Assembly: GCA_900548315.1 (NCBI GenBank)
Contig: URJU01000096.1
Span: forward strand, 1-8,010
DNA from: an uncultured Coprococcus sp.
GTDB taxonomy: Bacteria; Bacillota; Clostridia; Lachnospirales; Lachnospiraceae
Length of the DNA stretch: 8,010 nt
Direction of reading: 5' to 3'
The notes under the pieces are model-generated. The model searched no databases and was not told the DNA's origin. It saw only the letters and a list, made by a program, of their open reading frames with translations. Of this stretch, positions 6,040-8,010 are shown in pieces. The translations under genes and the position numbers were made by a program. Every line of letters starts with the position of its first letter. The stretch's first letter is position 1.

Positions 6040-7292
6040 ACAGCAGCTCCCCCTGTCCCTGCGCTTTCCTCTGTCAATTTGATAAATCCCGCTGACATCA
6101 GTTTCGCAGTATTGTGTAGGTCATTTATCTTCTCAAGAGTTCCAATAACCCTGTTGCCATTCATGTTTTTTTCACGAAACTCATATAACTTATTCACCAC
6201 AAATTCACCCCCTTCCAGTCCTATAACTTCGCATATCTCAATACATCTTCTCGATCTGTCCCTAAGTCTTCCAAGTTGTATTATGATGTCAACCGCAGAT
6301 GCGATCTGTTGCCTTATCGCCAGTACAGGCATATCCGCTCCCATAAGGACCATGGTCTCCAGTCTAGTTAGCATATCTCTGCAGGAATTGGCATGCCCGG
6401 TGGACAGAGATCCATCATGTCCGGTATTCATAGCCGTGAGCATGTCTATAGCTGCCGCATCCCTGACCTCACCAACGATAATCCTTGACGGACGCATTCT
6501 CAGGCTTGTTTTGATAAGATCTCTTATGCTGACGGCATTATCGCCTTCTACATTTGCACTTCTCGCCTCTAATCTCACAATATTGTCTATACCTGAAATC
6601 TGCAGTTCAGCAGAGTCCTCTATAGTCACAATTCTCTCATCGTATGGTATGTACCCTGACAGAGCATTTAGAAACGTAGTCTTCCCTGCTCCTGTTCCAC
6701 CTGACACAATCATGTTGTACCCTGATATGACAAGTTTTTTTAGAAAATCTGCAACTTCATCAGTTATCGATCCCAGGGACAGGAGTCTGTCCATCGTCAT
6801 TCCCTCCTTAGAAAATTTTCTTATGGTCATAACACAGCCGTCGAGACTGACCGGCGGCAGCACCACATTGACTCTCGAACCATCCTTAAGTCTCGCATCG
6901 ACTATCGGAGACGACTCATTCACCAACCTGTTGCACCCGGCAACAATATGCTGGATTATGGATTTTAGCCGTTCCTCACTGTCAAATGTCCTGTCACATC
7001 TACACAGCCTGCCAGCCCGCTCTATAAAAATATTATTTGCCCCATTTATCATGATCTCCGTTATATCGTCATCGTCGAGCATCTCGGAAAGCACATCTAA
7101 CCTCCTGAGACTGTTGAACAAGTCTCTCTTTATCTCCTGTTTTTCCTTCACACTCAATTGATTTTTCGCCGAATATTCCAGTATACACTGATCTATTACC
7201 TCCCGTACCCTGTTATCCTCTATGTCTCCGGAAAGATCAATCCTCTGCATAACCTTTGCACGTATACCCTGTATTTCTTCTCCATCTACCAC
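6036..7292 (-). CDS. tadA: TadA/CpaF secretion ATPase (418 aa), pilus assembly motor
   Basis: This is a cytoplasmic hexameric AAA-like ATPase of the type II/IV secretion superfamily, CpaF branch, which powers Flp pilin assembly. Residues 1-75 are an N-terminal helical region. The PAS-like N-domain (about 76-165) contains ITEIMINGANNIFIE and SSPIVDARLKDGSRVNVVLP. Catalytic motifs are all visible: Walker A GGTGAGKT (198-205), Asp box TIEDSAEL (223-230), Walker B RIIVGEVRD (270-278) with Glu275, and the His box TGHDGSLSTGHANS (290-303). No key residue is missing. The GTG start directly follows an in-frame TAA (7293-7295) and has AGGTGG (7300-7305) seven bases upstream. It overlaps the CpaE-like gene by seven bases and tadB by four. 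The C-terminal 50 residues after the ATPase core vary in this family. Confidence 0.95.
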   Translation of the reverse strand: MVDGEEIQGIRAKVMQRIDLSGDIEDNRVREVIDQCILEYSAKNQLSVKEKQEIKRDLFNSLRRLDVLSEMLDDDDITEIMINGANNIFIERAGRLCRCDRTFDSEERLKSIIQHIVAGCNRLVNESSPIVDARLKDGSRVNVVLPPVSLDGCVMTIRKFSKEGMTMDRLLSLGSITDEVADFLKKLVISGYNMIVSGGTGAGKTTFLNALSGYIPYDERIVTIEDSAELQISGIDNIVRLEARSANVEGDNAVSIRDLIKTSLRMRPSRIIVGEVRDAAAIDMLTAMNTGHDGSLSTGHANSCRDMLTRLETMVLMGADMPVLAIRQQIASAVDIIIQLGRLRDRSRRCIEICEVIGLEGGEFVVNKLYEFREKNMNGNRVIGTLEKINDLHNTAKLMSAGFIKLTEESAGTGGAAV

Positions 7293-7974
7293 TTATCCAC
7301 CACCTGACTGTCTATAAACCTAAGCATTTCTGCGCTGCCCGGCGCCGCATTTGGCACCCGGACTCTTCTCATCCTTTTCGCAACCTTTCCAAGCTCCACT
7401 GACTCAAGCAGCCTTTCAAATGTACTGATCTTTTCCTGTGACTGCTCATCTGAAAGTTCCGGAATTATCACCATATCAAAAGCCGAAAGTACTGTCAGAT
7501 CTTTTAGGACTGCCTGACCTATATCGAATACAACCGTCGTATATCTGCACCATTCCCGAAACTTATCTATCATCCACCGGACATCCTCACCTGTCAGCTC
7601 CATCGCATCCAGATATGAACGCATATAGCCGAGAACACTGTAATCATCCAACTTTACAGTATGTTCATCCACATACTCTGTAAATCCCACCGCCCGTTCT
7701 TTTACAAGGTAAATAGTGTTTGATATGACATCCTCCCTGTCATAAAACGAGCTGAATTCCTCCATTCCTATATACAGCCCGCCTCGAACCTCATCCCCCA
7801 TACAAAGGCTTATGGCAAGATTTGTCTTGCCGCATCTCCCAATCGGAGATATCACTCCATACGACCTGAACAGCCGTCTGCGCCTTTCCGGAACATCGAC
7901 ATCCATGTACTTTAGGATTCCCTGAACAATATCACTTGACCTTGAATACTTGAACAACACCGCTGCACCTGATA
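7286..7974 (-). CDS. cpaE: CpaE/TadZ-like P-loop ATPase, 5' end lost at the contig end (228 residues visible)
   Basis: The frame stays open from the stop at 7286-7288 to the last biological base, so this is a C-terminal fragment. The GTG at 7958-7960 is only an internal Val codon: the readable frame continues upstream as SGAA before VLFKYSRSSDIVQGILKY, and the LFKY segment is typically internal in this family. The ATPase domain has a P-loop SPIGRCGKTN (about 38-47, counting from that Val) and a Walker B-like strand TTVVFDIG. The P-loop keeps the GKT but has Ile where ParA/MinD proteins carry the signature lysine. TadZ/CpaE proteins localise Tad pili, and a receiver-like N-terminal domain is expected upstream but not visible. 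The gene overlaps tadA by seven bases. I am confident of the family by context and fold signals, less so of its biochemical activity. Confidence 0.8.
7300..7305 (-). promoter_or_regulatory. Ribosome binding site of tadA (GTG start)
   Basis: The minus strand reads AGGTGG, seven bases before the GTG at 7290-7292. It lies inside the 3' end of the CpaE-like gene. Together with the in-frame TAA at 7293-7295 it fixes the tadA start. Confidence 0.65.
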
Positions 7975-8008
7975 CTGTCTCTTATACACATCTCCGAGCC
8001 CACGAGAC
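7975..8008 (+). other. Illumina Nextera adapter read-through (non-biological)
   Basis: Positions 7975-7993 read CTGTCTCTTATACACATCT, the engineered 19-base Tn5 mosaic end. Positions 7994-8008 read CCGAGCCCACGAGAC, the reverse complement of the Nextera read-2 primer tail. The two bases left, GC (8009-8010), are probably the start of an i7 index. The natural sequence therefore ends at 7974. This is library or assembly contamination and not an insertion sequence. Confidence 0.98.
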
Positions 8009-8010
8009 GC

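Noticed and set aside
6079..7161. A 360-codon open frame on the plus strand
   Set aside because: It lies antisense to tadA, which has every catalytic motif. The plus-strand translation is Ser/Leu/Ile-rich with no recognisable domain, as expected from the opposite strand of a biased coding sequence.
7975..7993. A Tn5/IS50 mobile element end
   Set aside because: The 19 bases are the engineered mosaic end, not either natural IS50 end, and they are joined to the read-2 primer tail at the contig terminus. This is a library adapter.

Overview
The window is almost entirely one strand-uniform gene cluster, read on the minus strand from about 7974 down to position 1. It encodes a Gram-positive type IVc (Tad/Flp) pilus machine. 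In transcription order the genes are: a truncated CpaE/TadZ-like ATPase (7286-7974), the TadA/CpaF motor ATPase (6036-7292), the TadB-type (5299-6039) and TadC-type (3968-5272) inner platform proteins, a 56-residue Flp1-like pilin (3769-3939), a DUF5702 envelope protein (2294-3742), two TadE-like pseudopilins (1336-2259 and 809-1285), and the N-terminal part of a DUF6382-type membrane protein (1-831) that runs off the window.

The gene set and order, the absence of any secretin or outer-membrane component in the visible part, the DUF5702 and DUF6382 families, strong AGGAGG-type ribosome sites and frequent AUA/AGA codons together suggest a low-to-mid GC Firmicute, most likely Lachnospiraceae or a relative. 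This is inferred from family knowledge; no 16S or other taxonomic marker is present.

The layout is tight. 7286-7292 and 6036-6039 are overlapping gene junctions, 809-831 is a 23-base overlap, and the other gaps are about 26-50 bases. No gene-free stretch exceeds 300 bases, and I saw no terminator or convincing promoter, so a single operon is likely with its promoter beyond the right end. In the expected scheme, the CpaE-like protein positions the machine and TadA hydrolyses ATP. TadB and TadC transmit the motion and polymerise the Flp1 pilin. The TadE-like and DUF5702 proteins act as minor, anchored or tip components, and the DUF6382 protein is a putative signalling or regulatory membrane partner. 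The prepilin peptidase that should process the pilin is not in the window.

The right end is not biological. Positions 7975-8008 are the Illumina Nextera (Tn5 mosaic end plus read-2) adapter, followed by two bases that are probably the start of an index. The biological sequence therefore stops at 7974, inside the CpaE-like gene, and the apparent start at 7960 should not be trusted.

The points most worth a second look are the tandem His/Cys (YH-x4-C...CxxC) domains at the C-terminus of the larger TadE-like protein, an Ig-like extracytoplasmic insertion within TadC, the short pilin gene with its two candidate ATGs, and the adapter contamination.
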